Below are positions 17,390 through 26,599 of a DNA stretch of 64,000 nucleotides, piece by piece. The number at the start of each line of letters is the position of its first letter. Position 1 is the first letter of the stretch. The notes under the pieces are model-generated. The model had not been told where the DNA came from and ran no database searches. It saw nothing but the letters and a program-made list of their open reading frames with translations. The translations under genes were made by a program, and so were the position numbers. This stretch comes from CAYLNM01 sp964385045 (GTDB lineage: Bacteria > Planctomycetota > Phycisphaerae > Phycisphaerales > SM1A02): contig CAYLNM010000004.1 in NCBI GenBank assembly GCA_964385045.1, forward strand, positions 1 to 64,000, in the 5' to 3' direction.

Positions 17390-18457
17390 ATGTCCCGCAT
17401 CCGTCCCCGCCTGCCGCGGCCACTCGCCGCGTGCGCCGGCGCGATCGTCGCGTCCGTCCTCGCGTCCACCGCCGCGGCCCAGCAGGTCGCGCCCGAGTTC
17501 GCCGACGACTACGAGGCCATCGACCTCGGATCCGTCCCCGGCCTGCCCACGCCGTACGGCGGCGTCGTCTTCTCGGCCGACGATCCCGACATCCTGCTCA
17601 TCGGCGGGGCCGCGAACTCGACGTCCGGCGCCGTCTACGCGGTCGAGGTCGTTCGCGAGTGCGGCGGCGGCATCACCGGCTTCGCGGGGGAGGCGGTCCT
17701 GGTGTCCACCGCCCCGAACATCGACGGCGGCCTGAGCTACGGACCCGACGACGTGCTCTTCTACACCGCCTTCCCGGTGAACCAGCTCGGCCAGATCCTG
17801 CCGGGGGCGAGCGAGCCCGCCCGCGTCATCGACCTCACGGAGCTCGGGGTCAGCTCGTCCACCGGCACGCTGCAGTTCGTGCCGCCCGGCTTCCCCGGAG
17901 CGGGCAGCCTGAAGATCGCGAGCTACAGCAGCTCGGACTGGTACGACGCGGCGGTGGTGCCCGCGGGCGACGGGACGTTCGACGTCGTGTCGGTCGAGGA
18001 GCGGACCAACGTCGGCGGCGGCCCCGAGGGCATCGTCTTCATCGACCCGGCCAATCCCGGCTTCGACGTGCCCTCGGCCGTGGTGTGCCAGTACAGCCAG
18101 GGGGAGGTCGTCGCCTTCGAGATCGACGCGGACGGCGACGCGATCCCGAGCACCGAGCGGCTCGTGGTGTCGGGCCTCAGCGGCGCCGAGGGCGCGACCC
18201 TCGACCCGGTCACCGGCGAGTTCGTCTTCTCGACCTTCGGCGGCGGCAACCGCGTGGTCGTCGTCCGGGGCTTCGGGCTCGCGTGCCCGGAGGACGTCTT
18301 CCCCGCGGCGCAGGGCGACGGCACCGTCGGCTTCGACGACCTGCTCGAGGTCCTCGCCTCGTGGGGCGAGTCCTGCACCGGTCCGGACGTGAACCGCAGC
18401 GGCGACGTGGACTTCGAGGACGTCCTCGCCGTGCTCTCGGCGTGGGGCGAGTGCTGA
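17390..18457 (+). CDS. Secreted protein with C-terminal dockerin-like repeats
   Basis: Exported protein of 355 residues. A signal peptide (about residues 1-33, ending STAAA) precedes a beta-propeller-like region (YGGVVFSADDPDILLIGG; DNGGLSYGPDDVLFYT-like turns; LDPVTGEFVFSTFGGGN). The C-terminus holds two repeats, GFDDLLEVLASWGESC and DFEDVLAVLSAWGEC, with GDGTVGF and NRSGDVDF ahead of them. This pair is the calcium-binding dockerin-like tail typical of Phycisphaerae exported proteins. The ATG has AAGAAGGAG upstream. Partner cohesin-like proteins are not in the window. Likely anchored or assembled at the cell surface; the ligand is unknown. Confidence 0.85.
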   Translation: MSRIRPRLPRPLAACAGAIVASVLASTAAAQQVAPEFADDYEAIDLGSVPGLPTPYGGVVFSADDPDILLIGGAANSTSGAVYAVEVVRECGGGITGFAGEAVLVSTAPNIDGGLSYGPDDVLFYTAFPVNQLGQILPGASEPARVIDLTELGVSSSTGTLQFVPPGFPGAGSLKIASYSSSDWYDAAVVPAGDGTFDVVSVEERTNVGGGPEGIVFIDPANPGFDVPSAVVCQYSQGEVVAFEIDADGDAIPSTERLVVSGLSGAEGATLDPVTGEFVFSTFGGGNRVVVVRGFGLACPEDVFPAAQGDGTVGFDDLLEVLASWGESCTGPDVNRSGDVDFEDVLAVLSAWGEC

Positions 18458-18573
18458 GGCGATCCGAGCGGCCGGGCGACGGGCCGGTCCACCGGCGACA
18501 TCGGAGCCGCGTCCGCGCCTCCCGTGAGCGGAGGGCGGCGCGGCTCCGTCACGTCCGGCGACGACGTCGCGGG

Positions 18574-18579
18574 TAGGCT
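18574..18579 (+). promoter_or_regulatory. Possible -10 hexamer
   Basis: TAGGCT lies about 104 nt before the FMN protein start. The same GTAGGCTC string recurs before the TIGR02206 gene at 40639. Confidence 0.3.
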
Positions 18580-18682
18580 CCACGTCCGGCGGCCGGGACC
18601 GCCCGGCTCGCTCCCGCGCGGCGTCCGCGACACGGTCGCGGGCGCGGGGGACGGGTCGCCATCCCCTCCCCGGAGCCGTGCC

Positions 18683-20293
18683 GTGGCCTACCCGTTCCCG
18701 CTCCTCGCCGCACTGCTGCTCGCGGCCGTCGTGCTCGGCGGTCTCGCGTGGCCGCCGCTGTGGTGGCTGCTCGTGCTCGCGATCCCGCTCGTCGCCCTCG
18801 GCGTGCGCGACCTCGTGCAACCGCGGCACGCGGTCCTCCGCAACTTCCCGCTCATCGGGCTCGGCCGGTACGCCCTCGAGGCGATCCGCCCCGAGATCAA
18901 CCAGTACTTCATCGAGTCGGAGCAGGACGGCCGGCCGCTCAACCGCGAGCAGCGGTCGATCGTCTACCAGCGGGCGAAGGGCGCGCTCCAGACGCTGCCG
19001 TTCGGGACGCAGCTCGACGTCGACGCGATCGGCTACGAGTGGATCAACCACTCCCTCGCGGCCCGGCCGCCCGCGGAGCCGCCGCGGATCGTCTTCGGCG
19101 AGGGACGGTGCGCCGAGCCGTATCCGGCCGCGCTGCTCAACGTCTCGGCCATGAGCTACGGCTCCCTGTCGGGGGCCGCGATCCGCGCCCTCAACGGCGG
19201 GGCGGCCCGCGGCGGCTTCGCCCACAACACCGGCGAGGGCGGGATCAGCGACCACCATCGGCAGGGGGGCGACCTCGTCTGGCAGATCGGAACCGCCTAC
19301 TTCGGCTGCCGGGACGCGGACGGGCGGTTCGATCCCGAGCGGTTCGCCGAGCGGGCCCGCGCGGACACCGTCCGCATGATCGAGGTCAAGCTCTCGCAGG
19401 GCGCCAAGCCGGGCCACGGCGGCATCCTCCCCGCGGTCAAGATCACGCCCGAGATCGCGGCGATCCGCGACGTCCCGATGGGGCGCGACGTGCTCTCGCC
19501 GCCGACGCACTCGGCCTTCGACTCGCCGACCGGCCTGCTGGAGTTCGTGGACCGGCTGCGCGAGCTCTCGGGCGGCAAGCCGGTGGGCTTCAAGCTGTGC
19601 GTCGGGGACCCCGTCGAGGTGCTGTCGATCTGCCGGGCGATGCACGAGACCGGCCGGCGTCCCGACTTCATCACCGTGGACGGGGGCGAGGGCGGCACCG
19701 GGGCGGCTCCGCTCGAGTTCTCCAACCGCGTCGGGATGCCGCTCGCCGACGGGCTCGCCCTGCTGCGCAACGCCCTCGTCGGCTACGGGCTCCGCGGCGA
19801 CCTGCGGGTGATCGCCTCGGGCAAGGTGATCACCGCCTTCGACATGGTGCGGGCGTTCGCCCTCGGGGCCGACACCTGCAACTCCGCCCGCGGCTTCATG
19901 CTCTCGCTCGGCTGCATCCAGGCGCGGCGCTGCAACTCCAACCACTGCCCCGTCGGCGTGGCCACCACGAACCCGCGGCTCGAGCGGGGACTGGTCGTCA
20001 CCGACAAGACCGTGCGGGTCGCGAGCTGGCAGCGCGTGACGGTGCACGCGTGCATGGAGCTGCTCGGGGCGGCCGGCCTCGGCCATCCGGCGGAGGTCGA
20101 GCCGGGGCACGTGCACCGCCGGGTCGCGCTCGACACCGTGCGGACGCTGGACGAGCTGATCGAGTGGCTCGAGCCGGGCGAGCTGGCCGACGGACGCACC
20201 AGCCGGGCCCGGTGGCAGCGATGGCTCGACCGGGCGCGGCCGGACGCCTTCGGCCGGGCGGGGGTGGGACCGACGACGGTGACGGCGGGGTGA
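18683..20293 (+). CDS. Membrane-anchored FMN glutamate-synthase-like protein
   Basis: Protein of 536 residues related to the central FMN/iron-sulphur domain of glutamate synthase, without the amidotransferase part. Two N-terminal hydrophobic helices (about residues 1-45) anchor it. The catalytic body shows AMSYGSLSGAAIRALNGGA, TGEGGISDHH, SQGAKPGHGGILP, TVDGGEGGTGAAP and the cluster CNSARGFMLSLGCIQARRCNSNHCPVG, whose cysteines can bind a 3Fe-4S centre. Start GTG 18683 follows CGGAG. Such single-domain proteins occur widely and their substrate is not established. It is transcribed alone and convergent with the ABC permease. Confidence 0.88.
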   Translation: MAYPFPLLAALLLAAVVLGGLAWPPLWWLLVLAIPLVALGVRDLVQPRHAVLRNFPLIGLGRYALEAIRPEINQYFIESEQDGRPLNREQRSIVYQRAKGALQTLPFGTQLDVDAIGYEWINHSLAARPPAEPPRIVFGEGRCAEPYPAALLNVSAMSYGSLSGAAIRALNGGAARGGFAHNTGEGGISDHHRQGGDLVWQIGTAYFGCRDADGRFDPERFAERARADTVRMIEVKLSQGAKPGHGGILPAVKITPEIAAIRDVPMGRDVLSPPTHSAFDSPTGLLEFVDRLRELSGGKPVGFKLCVGDPVEVLSICRAMHETGRRPDFITVDGGEGGTGAAPLEFSNRVGMPLADGLALLRNALVGYGLRGDLRVIASGKVITAFDMVRAFALGADTCNSARGFMLSLGCIQARRCNSNHCPVGVATTNPRLERGLVVTDKTVRVASWQRVTVHACMELLGAAGLGHPAEVEPGHVHRRVALDTVRTLDELIEWLEPGELADGRTSRARWQRWLDRARPDAFGRAGVGPTTVTAG

Positions 20294-20397
20294 TCGAGGC
20301 CGCGGGGGAGGGCGGGGCGGGCCGCACGGCAGTGACCGGGTGGCCGGGGCGGGACCGGTCGCGGCGGGAGCGGCCGGCGGCCGGGGGCCGGGACCGT

Positions 20398-20418
20398 GGG
20401 GCGGGACGACGCCGCCCC
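20398..20418. terminator. Hairpin between convergent genes
   Basis: GGGGCGG (20398-20404) pairs with CCGCCCC (20412-20418) around a 7-nt loop, in the 139-bp gap between the FMN protein and the ABC permease. It could stop transcription from either side. Confidence 0.4.
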
Positions 20419-20432
20419 GCGCCGCCCCGCGC

Positions 20433-21641
20433 TCAGGGCAGCAGCATCCCCTCGCCGAGCCGGGCCGCGAGCTCCGCGGCGCCCCACGCCGCGGCGGCCG
20501 CGGCGACGCCGATGGTCGCCAGTTCCGCGGTGACCGCGAGGGCGGCGGTGCGGCGGGGGGCGCCGAGGTCGTGCAGGGTGCGGAACTCGGCCGCCCGCGC
20601 CCGCGTCGAGAGGGCGGTGACGAGGGCGACGAGGGCCAGGGTGCAGGCCCCGAGGACGAGGGCGAGCGCGTCGACGAGCCGCTTGATCTGCAGGGCGAAG
20701 CCGAGCAGCTCGTCGAAGACCGCGTCCGGGTCGATCGCCCGCCGCAGGGGGTCCGCGTCGGCACGGGCGGAGACGATGGTGCGGGCCTTGGCCCGGCGGT
20801 CCGGGGGCAGCTCCGGCCGCGGCACCACGATCACCGCGGTGAGCGGGGCCTCGTCCATGTCGCCGTGGGCGTGGATGCGGTGCAGTTCGCCCACCCGCAC
20901 CACGGAGTCCTCGACGAGGCCCGGGGCGAGGGCCACGCGGTCGCCGGAGCGGGCGAGCACGTTCGGGTCGCCGGTCTCGGCCATCTCCTCGGGATCGTCG
21001 TGGCCGTGCAGGAGGCCCTCGACCAGCCACGCGGTGGGCAGCGTGGTGAAGACCGCCTCGTCGTCCGGCGTGCCGGTGGGCTCGAGGATGCCGGTGACCG
21101 TGAGCTCGATCGCCGGCGGCAGGGTGATGTCGTAGAGGTCCAGCGGGTCGGTGAAGACGGTGTCGCCCACCGAGAGGCCGAGCCTGCGGGCCGCGGTCGC
21201 CCCGAGTGCCGCGTCGGCCAGCAGCAGCGGCCCCGTGCCCTCGGCCGGACGCAGGCCGCGGAACTCGAGGTACTCCGGCGTCGTCGCCACCAGCGGCGAG
21301 GGCGGCTCGTCGGGGTCGAGGCGGACCGTCGCCCGCACGTGCATCGGCAGGAGCAGGACGTCCGGGTGTCGCAGCGGGTCGAGGGTCGAGCGCGGCACCG
21401 GGTCGAGGTCCGTGATGCGGAACCACAGGGCCGCGAACGCCAGGTCGAAGCGGCTGCCCGCGGGTCCGACCACGACGGGCGTGGTCGCGGCCCGGGCCCG
21501 CAGCGCCGACTCGTAGGCGGCGAGCACGCGGGCGGCGGCGAGCGGGACCGCGAGCGTGGCCGCGAGACACGCCCCGAGCAGGAGCGTGCGCCACGGATGG
21601 GCGCGGGCGTGCCGGAGGGCCAGGTGCAGGGCGGCGGTCAC
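20433..21641 (-). CDS. MacB/LolC-like permease, short form
   Basis: Inner-membrane protein of 402 residues. A first helix (about residues 20-45, TLLLGACLAATLAVPLAAARVL) is followed by a periplasmic domain of about 260 residues, then two helices (about 305-330 and 355-385) with the FtsX-type loop STRARAAEFRTLHDLGAPRRTA. Full-length FtsX/MacB domains have a fourth helix; here the protein ends at ARLGEGMLLP, so the last helix appears missing. The GTG start overlaps the ATPase stop as GTGA. It likely partners that ATPase for lipid, lipoprotein or peptide movement out of the inner membrane. Confidence 0.78.
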   Translation of the reverse strand: MTAALHLALRHARAHPWRTLLLGACLAATLAVPLAAARVLAAYESALRARAATTPVVVGPAGSRFDLAFAALWFRITDLDPVPRSTLDPLRHPDVLLLPMHVRATVRLDPDEPPSPLVATTPEYLEFRGLRPAEGTGPLLLADAALGATAARRLGLSVGDTVFTDPLDLYDITLPPAIELTVTGILEPTGTPDDEAVFTTLPTAWLVEGLLHGHDDPEEMAETGDPNVLARSGDRVALAPGLVEDSVVRVGELHRIHAHGDMDEAPLTAVIVVPRPELPPDRRAKARTIVSARADADPLRRAIDPDAVFDELLGFALQIKRLVDALALVLGACTLALVALVTALSTRARAAEFRTLHDLGAPRRTAALAVTAELATIGVAAAAAAWGAAELAARLGEGMLLP

Positions 21642-22417
21642 GGGACGGGGCTCCCCGCGGGGGACGGGCCGGCGGGTCCGGCGGCGGCCGGTGCGGCGGC
21701 CGCCGCGCCCGCCGGGATCGGCGGCCCGCCCGTGCCCGCGCCGGTCAGGTCGAGCACGCGGCCGAAGCGCGGCAGCAGGCCGTGGTCGTGCGTGACGAGC
21801 AGCACCGCGGCCCCGATCTCCCGCGCCCGCTCGAGCACCAGGTCGACGGTGGCCGCGGCCCGCTGCGGGTCGAGGTTGCCGGTCGGCTCGTCGCACGCGA
21901 GCAGCCGCGGCTCGGCCACGAGCGCGCGGGCGATCGCCACCCGCTGGCGCTCGCCCTGGCTCAGCCGGTGCGGTCGCCGGCGCAGCAGGCGATCGATCCC
22001 GAGCCGGCCCGCGAGCTCGCGCCCGCGGCGCCGCGCCTCGCGCCGCGGGCGGCGGGCGAGGCGGGCCGGCAGCAGGACGTTCTCCTCGACCGTCAGGTAT
22101 CCGAGCAGCGCGAACTCCTGGAAGATCATCCCCACCGTCCGCAGCCGCCAGGCGCGCCGCTCGGCGTCCGTCATCCGGGCGAGGTCGCGCCCGCCGAGCA
22201 CGCACCGGCCCGCCCGCACCGGCAGGATGCCGGTCGCGGCGTGCAGGAGCGTGGTCTTGCCGCAGCCCGAGGGCCCGATGCACGCCATCGTCTCGCCCGG
22301 AGCGAGCGCGAGGTCGGGGGCGGCGAGGTGGAACGCGTCGCGGCCGCCGCCGCGCCGCACCCGCACCGCCTCGAGCCGCAGCACCGCGACGTCGCCGGGT
22401 CCCGGATCCGCGGCCAT
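21638..22417 (-). CDS. ABC transporter ATP-binding protein (MacB/LolD-like)
   Basis: Cytoplasmic ATPase of 259 residues. Walker A GPSGCGKTT (about residue 45), Q-loop MIFQEFALLGYLTVEENVLLP, signature LSQGERQR, Walker B LLACDEPTGNLDPQ and the His of THDHGLLPR are all present. The family is LolD/MacB/FtsE. The ATG overlaps the upstream stop by one base (TGATG) and its own stop overlaps the permease start, so the three genes are translationally coupled. About 35 Ala/Pro/Gly residues form a C-terminal tail. Confidence 0.9.
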   Translation of the reverse strand: MAADPGPGDVAVLRLEAVRVRRGGGRDAFHLAAPDLALAPGETMACIGPSGCGKTTLLHAATGILPVRAGRCVLGGRDLARMTDAERRAWRLRTVGMIFQEFALLGYLTVEENVLLPARLARRPRREARRRGRELAGRLGIDRLLRRRPHRLSQGERQRVAIARALVAEPRLLACDEPTGNLDPQRAAATVDLVLERAREIGAAVLLVTHDHGLLPRFGRVLDLTGAGTGGPPIPAGAAAAAPAAAGPAGPSPAGSPVP

Positions 22418-23919
22418 CAGATCTCGAGGTCCGACCACTGCAGCTCCCGCGGCATGAACGGGTCGACGCCCTGCTCGATCGGGTCGGCGGGGTTGGGGAT
22501 GCGGACCTGCTCGAGCATGACCTGGTCGACGATCCGCCAGCCGCGGGTGGTGCGGGCGATCGCGTAGCGGGCCGCGTACTCGTGGATGCGGATGTGGGCG
22601 TGGCCCCAGTGCACGACCGTCCCGTCGACCCGCCACCGCGCCGTGACCTCGAACCGCTCGGCCTCGACCGCGGCCTCCGGGTCGGGCACCTCGGTCTCCA
22701 GCAGCTCGACCGCGGTCACGCGGGCGATCGCCCGATTGTGGTCGTCCATCACCAGGCCGCGGTGGATGCGCCGGTACAGGTCGTCGAGCAGCTCGCCGTC
22801 GACGCTGCGGGCCAGCGCGTCGTAGACGTCGCTCTCCTCGCTGTAGTCGAAGGCGGTGTACACGTTCATGAGCAGGGGCTGGAAGACCGCGACGCAGGCC
22901 GCGGGCGTGACCGCGAGGCGCCCGGCCGGGCCGGCCGCGGTCGTGCGGGCGATCTCCAGCCCGGGCAGCCGCGGCGCGACGGCCCGGACCGACGGACCGT
23001 CGACGAGCCACCAGCCCGCGGCGGCGAGCAGGACGGCGGCGAGGGTGCCCCCGGTCGCCCGCGCGACGACCGGTCGCCGGGGCATCAGCGCGGCGAGCCC
23101 GGCCACGAGTCCGATGCCCGCCAGGACGATCGCCCCGAGGGGCAGCGTCACCGGCCGCGGTGTCCGCGGCGGGGCGGCGGGGGACGCATTCCCCGCGGCC
23201 GGCGCGGCGACGGGCGCGGCGGCGCCGGCGTCGTCGGGCCCCGCGGCACCGGGCGCCGAGGTCCCGAGGCGGGCGATCGCCTCGGCCAGCTCCGGCACCG
23301 GGAGCAGGCGGTCCTCGACCGTCTGGCCGGTGGCGGTCCACGTGACCGTGGGGGAGCCCTCGCTGAACTCGATGAGCTCGATGACGCCCTCGGCCTGGAT
23401 CTGGGCCTGCAGGACCAGCGGGGCGGGCTCGCCGCCCTCGAGCTGGGCCGAGAGGACGTCGAGCGGGAAGTCGGCCCACGTCATCTCGATCCGCTGGGGA
23501 TCGCCCGAGTGCGGGTAGTCGATGATGATCTCGGCCCGCATCACCCCTCGCATGCCCGCGCGGGGGAACAGCGGCAGCAGGGTGCGGTCGCCGCGGCGGA
23601 ACTCCCAGAGCACCACCTCGCCCTCGACCTCCTCGCCGTCGATCACGACGCGGTTGTCCTCGAGCAGGTGCTCGAGGATCGCCTCGCGGAGTATCTCCTC
23701 CTCGATCGGGGCCACGTCGTCGATCCGCTCGCGGCCCACGTCGACGATCTCGTCCATGTAGGCGAGGTTCAGGCCGATGTTCCAGCGCAGGACGTCGTCG
23801 TCGAGCCGCAGCCGCACGTCGGCGTGGGGCCCGTCCTGCGGGTGGGCGACGGCCGGGGCGGCCGCGGCGAACGCGAGGACGAGCGGCAGCAGGGCGAGGA
23901 TCGGGCGGAGCGGAGTCAC
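22417..23919 (-). CDS. Membrane protein of unknown function, operon leader
   Basis: Unrecognised protein of 500 residues. A signal peptide (about residues 1-25, LALLPLVLAFAAAAPAVA) leads into a domain that starts with HPQDGPHADVRLRLDDDVL, reminiscent of extracytoplasmic domains of HupE/UreJ-like proteins, but the resemblance is weak. A Pro/Ala-rich linker (about 225-265) is followed by two helices (about 270-290 and 305-320) and a second extracytoplasmic domain (HIRIHEYAARYAIARTTRGW). The GTG at 23919 lies 6 nt after TACAGT, so it too may be leaderless. Its coupling to the ABC pair suggests a shared transport or sensing task. Confidence 0.7.
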   Translation of the reverse strand: MTPLRPILALLPLVLAFAAAAPAVAHPQDGPHADVRLRLDDDVLRWNIGLNLAYMDEIVDVGRERIDDVAPIEEEILREAILEHLLEDNRVVIDGEEVEGEVVLWEFRRGDRTLLPLFPRAGMRGVMRAEIIIDYPHSGDPQRIEMTWADFPLDVLSAQLEGGEPAPLVLQAQIQAEGVIELIEFSEGSPTVTWTATGQTVEDRLLPVPELAEAIARLGTSAPGAAGPDDAGAAAPVAAPAAGNASPAAPPRTPRPVTLPLGAIVLAGIGLVAGLAALMPRRPVVARATGGTLAAVLLAAAGWWLVDGPSVRAVAPRLPGLEIARTTAAGPAGRLAVTPAACVAVFQPLLMNVYTAFDYSEESDVYDALARSVDGELLDDLYRRIHRGLVMDDHNRAIARVTAVELLETEVPDPEAAVEAERFEVTARWRVDGTVVHWGHAHIRIHEYAARYAIARTTRGWRIVDQVMLEQVRIPNPADPIEQGVDPFMPRELQWSDLEI

Positions 23920-23925
23920 CGGGAC

Positions 23926-23931
23926 ACTGTA
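23926..23931 (-). promoter_or_regulatory. -10 hexamer, probable leaderless GTG start
   Basis: TACAGT on the minus strand is 6 nt from the GTG at 23919 and no ribosome site is visible. Confidence 0.45.
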
Positions 23932-24246
23932 CGACCGAGCCCCGGCGACGGCTGCGATCGGGGACCGCGTCGTCCGGCGGGGCGCGGCCCGGGACGGCCC
24001 CGCCGCCGAGGCGCTCGGCCGCGCGACTCGGCTCTCGCCCCGGGGCCGCCCGGGCGGGGTCGACCGGCCGGCGGGTCGCAGCGTCGGCGACCGGCGCGTG
24101 ACCGGCGGCTCGGGTTCCCGCGACGCTCCGGCGGACGGCGTTCGGCGCGGGCCCCCGGCGTCCCTGCGCAGCCCGGGCAGATCCGGGCGGTGCCGCCGGG
24201 CTCCGGAGTGATGTCCCGCGGCGGCCGCACGATGCGTGCGGCCGCC

Positions 24247-24252
24247 TACCCT
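24247..24252 (+). promoter_or_regulatory. Possible -10 hexamer for the M28 peptidase
   Basis: TACCCT lies about 170 nt before the GTG start, so the leader would be unusually long for this window. Confidence 0.25.
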
Positions 24253-24422
24253 CGACGGTGGCAACCCGCCTCCCGTCGCGCGGTATCCCCCGCGTCGGGC
24301 CCGGGTCCCGACCGACGCCGCGCGCCCCTCGGCCCGCCCGACCGGACGTCGGCCCCGTCCCGCTCATCCCCGCGTCGCCCCGGCGACCCGGACATCCCCG
24401 CCCCCGCTCCGGAGCTTCCCGC

Positions 24423-26465
24423 GTGTCCAGGCTCACGACGCCCCGACCCAGCCGCTTCGTTCCCGCCGTCACCCTGCTCGCCCTCGGCGGCTCCATCGCC
24501 CTCGCCGGGGCCGGGCTCCGTTCGGGCGACCTCGCCGCGATCGAGGAGGCCGAGGCCCGCAGCGAGCTCGCCCGCACCGCGATGGACGGCGACGCCTCCC
24601 CGATCGCCGACGCCCTCGCCGCGGTCGACGACGACGTCCGCATCTTCGACCTGCACCTCTCGACCCTCGCCAACCCGTGGTTCGAGGGCCGCGTGCCCGG
24701 TTCCCGCGGCATGGACATGGCCCGCGACTACGTCGAGGACCACTTCCGCCAGTGGGGCCTCGAGCCGGTGATCCCGGTCGAGGGCTCCGGCGTGGACGGC
24801 CTGGGCCTGAGCTACCGGCAGCCGTTCGAGCTCAGCGGCTCGCTCGACGTGACCGAGGCCGCGATGGCCGGGCTCGCGGGCGGGGCCGCCTCCGAGTTCG
24901 AGCCGGGCGAGGACTTCAACGTCATGGGCATCGGCGGCTCGGGCGAGGTCACCGCCGGCGTCACCTTCGTCGGCTACGGCATCGACAACGGGCCCGACGG
25001 CTGGTCGAGCTTCGCCGCCGACACCGATCTCACCGGCGAGATCGCGATGATGATCCGCTTCGAGCCGATGGACGAGGACGGCGAGAGCCAGTGGTCCGAC
25101 CGCGGCTGGTCGCGCCGCGCCGGCTTCGGCAACAAGATGCGCGGCGTGCTCGAGCGCGGCGCCGCCGGCGTGATCATCGTGAACCCGCCGAACGCCGCCG
25201 ATCCGCGGGCCCAGCGGCTCATCGAGCCCGGCGGCGGCGGCAGCGGCTTCGGCGAGGTGCCGGTGGTCATGATGACGCCCGAGGCGGCGAACGGCTTCCT
25301 CGCCCAGGCCGACCCCGACGGGCGGTCGATGGCGGAGCTGGTGGAGCTCGCCAACGAGGGCGGCGCCGTCGTGCCGCTCGAGGGTCTCATGTCGATCAAG
25401 GCGGAGATGGAGCGCGATCCGCTCATCGCGGAGAACGTGATCGGCATGCTCCGCGGCGAGGGCGACCTCGCCGACGAGTACATCGTGATCGGCGGCCACC
25501 TCGATCACCTCGGCATGGGCTACTTCGGCTCGCGCTCGGGGGCGGGCGAGCTGCACCCCGGCGCCGACGACAACGCCTCGGGCAGCGCCGGCGTCCTGCT
25601 GATGGCCCAGCGCATGACCGAGCGGTGGGACGAGCTGGGCGACACCCCGCGTCGCTCGATCCTCTTCATGCTCTTCGACGGCGAGGAGTCGGGCCTCAAC
25701 GGGTCGCGCTACTACGTGCAGAACCCGATCGCCCCGGCCGAGGACCACGTCCTCATGATGAACTTCGACATGATCGGCCGCATCGTGAACGGGCGGGTGA
25801 GCGTGTCGGGCGGCAACACCGCCGAGGGCTTCGGCGACTGGCTGCAGCCGTACTTCGACGAGAGCCCGCTCGAGGTCGTCGTGCCCGAGCGGATGAGCGG
25901 CGCGAGCGACCACACGTCGTTCTACCGCGGCGGCATCCCGATCCTCTTCGGGATCATCGCGGACTTCCACGACGACTACCACACGCCCCGGGACCAGGCC
26001 TGGCGGATCAACCGCGTCGGCGCGACGCACACGGTGCGGCTCTTCCAGGACATCGCGATGGACTACGCGGTGATGGGGGAGACGTTCGAGTTCGCGGGCC
26101 AGGGCGGTCAGGGTCGCCGGCCGCGGGCCCGCGCCGCGGCGGAGGCCGAGGCCGAGGAGGATCGTCCGACCCGCATGGGCATCCCGGTCCGCTTCGGCAT
26201 CCGGCCCGGTACGTACGACCCCGCCGTCGACGGGATCCCGATCGCCGGCGTGACGGCGGACAGCCCGGCCGCCGAGGCCGGCGTGCAGGCCGGCGACCGG
26301 CTGGTCCGCTGGGACGGCCGCAAGATCACCAGCGTCGAGAGCTGGATGGAGCTGCTCATGAACCACGACCCCGGGGACGTGGTGAGCCTGGGCGTCCTTC
26401 GCGACGGCGAGGAGATCACGCTCGAGGTCACGCTCGGTGCGGTCGGCGGCCCGGACGGCCGCTGA
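24423..26465 (+). CDS. M28-family aminopeptidase with PDZ domain
   Basis: Exported peptidase of 680 residues. The GTG at 24423 begins a signal-like segment (about residues 12-30) and follows CGGAG. A PA-like domain lies near residues 150-310 and the M28 zinc domain around 310-540: GGHLDHLG, GADDNASG, LFDGEESGLNGS and HDDYHTPRDQ carry the metal ligands and the catalytic Glu. An Arg/Ala/Glu linker (about 560-590) connects to a C-terminal PDZ domain (PIAGVTADSPAAEAGVQAGDRLVRWDG). It likely removes N-terminal residues from peptides outside the cytoplasm. It converges on the asparagine synthetase across a strong hairpin. Confidence 0.92.
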   Translation: MSRLTTPRPSRFVPAVTLLALGGSIALAGAGLRSGDLAAIEEAEARSELARTAMDGDASPIADALAAVDDDVRIFDLHLSTLANPWFEGRVPGSRGMDMARDYVEDHFRQWGLEPVIPVEGSGVDGLGLSYRQPFELSGSLDVTEAAMAGLAGGAASEFEPGEDFNVMGIGGSGEVTAGVTFVGYGIDNGPDGWSSFAADTDLTGEIAMMIRFEPMDEDGESQWSDRGWSRRAGFGNKMRGVLERGAAGVIIVNPPNAADPRAQRLIEPGGGGSGFGEVPVVMMTPEAANGFLAQADPDGRSMAELVELANEGGAVVPLEGLMSIKAEMERDPLIAENVIGMLRGEGDLADEYIVIGGHLDHLGMGYFGSRSGAGELHPGADDNASGSAGVLLMAQRMTERWDELGDTPRRSILFMLFDGEESGLNGSRYYVQNPIAPAEDHVLMMNFDMIGRIVNGRVSVSGGNTAEGFGDWLQPYFDESPLEVVVPERMSGASDHTSFYRGGIPILFGIIADFHDDYHTPRDQAWRINRVGATHTVRLFQDIAMDYAVMGETFEFAGQGGQGRRPRARAAAEAEAEEDRPTRMGIPVRFGIRPGTYDPAVDGIPIAGVTADSPAAEAGVQAGDRLVRWDGRKITSVESWMELLMNHDPGDVVSLGVLRDGEEITLEVTLGAVGGPDGR

Positions 26466-26492
26466 CCCGCGGTCGACATCCGGGAGCACGCT

Positions 26493-26543
26493 CGACGACG
26501 GGCGGGGACGTGCGGCCGACGCCGCGTTCCCCGCCCGTCGTCG
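26493..26543. terminator. 16-bp stem bidirectional terminator
   Basis: CGACGACGGGCGGGGA (26493-26508) pairs perfectly with 26528-26543. The 19-nt loop contains a further GCGGC/GCCGC helix. It sits between the convergent M28 and asnB genes and can act for both. Confidence 0.75.
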
Positions 26544-26599
26544 CGTTCCGGGAGCGCGGGTGTCCGCGCGGCACGATGGCCCGCGGCGGGCTTCGACGG

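Larger units (their letters stand above)
23920..24422. other. Divergent promoter region, no gene seen
   Basis: This 503-bp gap separates the minus-strand ABC operon from the M28 peptidase. It contains the TACAGT hexamer at the left end and TACCCT further right; the rest is GC-rich with no credible start or family match. Confidence 0.6.
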
